From positions 1-21,722 of the forward strand of contig JBGPSQ010000024.1 in NCBI GenBank assembly GCA_041490205.1: a DNA stretch of 21,722 nt, read 5' to 3'. A program made the position numbers and the translations under genes. Shown here one piece after another: positions 21,339 to 21,722 of this stretch. Position 1 is the first letter of the stretch; every line of letters begins with the position of its first letter. Origin of the DNA: DATDDB01 sp041490205 (GTDB taxonomy: Bacteria; Pseudomonadota; Gammaproteobacteria; Burkholderiales; Gallionellaceae). A model generated the notes under the pieces. It saw only the letters and a list, made by a program, of their open reading frames with translations, was not told where the DNA came from and did no database searches.

Positions 21339-21722
21339 TCAACAGCAATCTACAAAGCCCTGGCACTGTTCCGGATGCGCATCGCAGCCGTAAATATAGC
21401 CCATCCCCGCATCGCCCAGCAGGTATTCTTCCCCGAATACATCCTCAAACTGGAACAGGAAGCGCATGGGCTGCTGGCACATCCCGCAGCGCGGCTCATG
21501 CTCGCCCTGGATGAGGTCAGGATCGCCGCCAACCTGAATCCCCTCTCCCAATGATGCCCCATAATAGGTTGCTTTCCTGGAACCCGACAGGATCCATGCC
21601 AATGCCTCCCTATAGTGCAGGGTAAACGGCTCCAGCCGGGTTTTCAGTTCCGGTATGCACTCGATGATCTTGTCCATATCGACGGCAGAGGAGTATTCCT
21701 CTTCGTCATCATCAACGACCGG
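21339..21722 (-). CDS. DUF1963 (YwqG-like) protein, C-terminal part, 5' end outside the window
   Basis: At least 127 residues, read leftward. The frame is open to the window edge, where it encodes an acidic stretch (VVDDDEEEYSS) before the internal ATG at 21677, so the true start is probably outside. The end matches the DUF1963/YwqG family: GGDPDLIQGE, then PRCGMCQQPMRFLFQFE, then LGDAGMGYIYGCDAHPEQCQGF and a final CC. Paired cysteines may bind zinc. Function of the family is unknown; it is often found in small-protein stress or toxin-immunity contexts, but nothing here shows that. Confidence 0.75.
   Translation of the reverse strand, partial: PVVDDDEEEYSSAVDMDKIIECIPELKTRLEPFTLHYREALAWILSGSRKATYYGASLGEGIQVGGDPDLIQGEHEPRCGMCQQPMRFLFQFEDVFGEEYLLGDAGMGYIYGCDAHPEQCQGFVDCC

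Overview
The window reads as the chromosome of a Betaproteobacterium. Protein types and gene order fit the Nitrosomonadales, and the Gallionellaceae are a plausible but unproven guess. Support for this comes from three blocks: argB, a pyrimidine 5'-nucleotidase and slmA in a row; msrB-yciB-yciI followed by a secreted parvulin; and an E. coli-sized purB. Coding density is high, base composition is moderately GC-rich and most genes are housekeeping. I see no prophage, transposase, CRISPR array or rRNA. No family was confirmed by a database search; all calls come from reading motifs.

Left part (1-3400): a NudJ-like Nudix hydrolase, two tandem paralogues of a tiny exported Ala/Lys-rich protein (each with its own terminator), and a tRNA-Leu(CAA) with a good sigma70-type promoter. 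A metal/stress cluster follows: a PCuAC-type periplasmic copper chaperone with a Met/His tail, an Hsp20 small heat-shock protein, and a second PCuAC-fold protein that has lost most copper ligands. The hsp20 gene has a near-consensus sigma32 promoter and a leader predicted to fold over its Shine-Dalgarno sequence, which makes it a candidate RNA thermometer.

Middle part (3400-9900): argB (arginine biosynthesis), a HAD pyrimidine 5'-nucleotidase and the nucleoid-occlusion regulator slmA. Related dispersed inverted repeats bracket the nucleotidase-slmA pair, and one of them supplies the last codons of slmA. Next come an isolated gene for a DNase II-family nuclease (two HxK motifs, no signal peptide, rare in bacteria), a divergent DAHP synthase (shikimate pathway), an outer-membrane beta-barrel protein and a DUF1841 protein.

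Right part (9900-21722): a secreted parvulin isomerase with tandem 18-bp repeats in its leader; the tightly packed msrB-yciB-yciI operon, headed by another dispersed inverted repeat; a bcp-phoH operon with a 4-nt overlap; and, on the other strand, purB, a rhomboid protease with a C-terminal helical domain, and comEC (DNA uptake channel). The window closes with an exported five-repeat TPR protein, a small outer-membrane barrel and the 3' part of a DUF1963 (YwqG-like) gene cut by the window edge.

The items most worth a second look are the DNase II homologue, the hsp20 sigma32 promoter plus thermometer leader, the ligand-poor PCuAC paralogue, and the repeats that have moved into gene ends.
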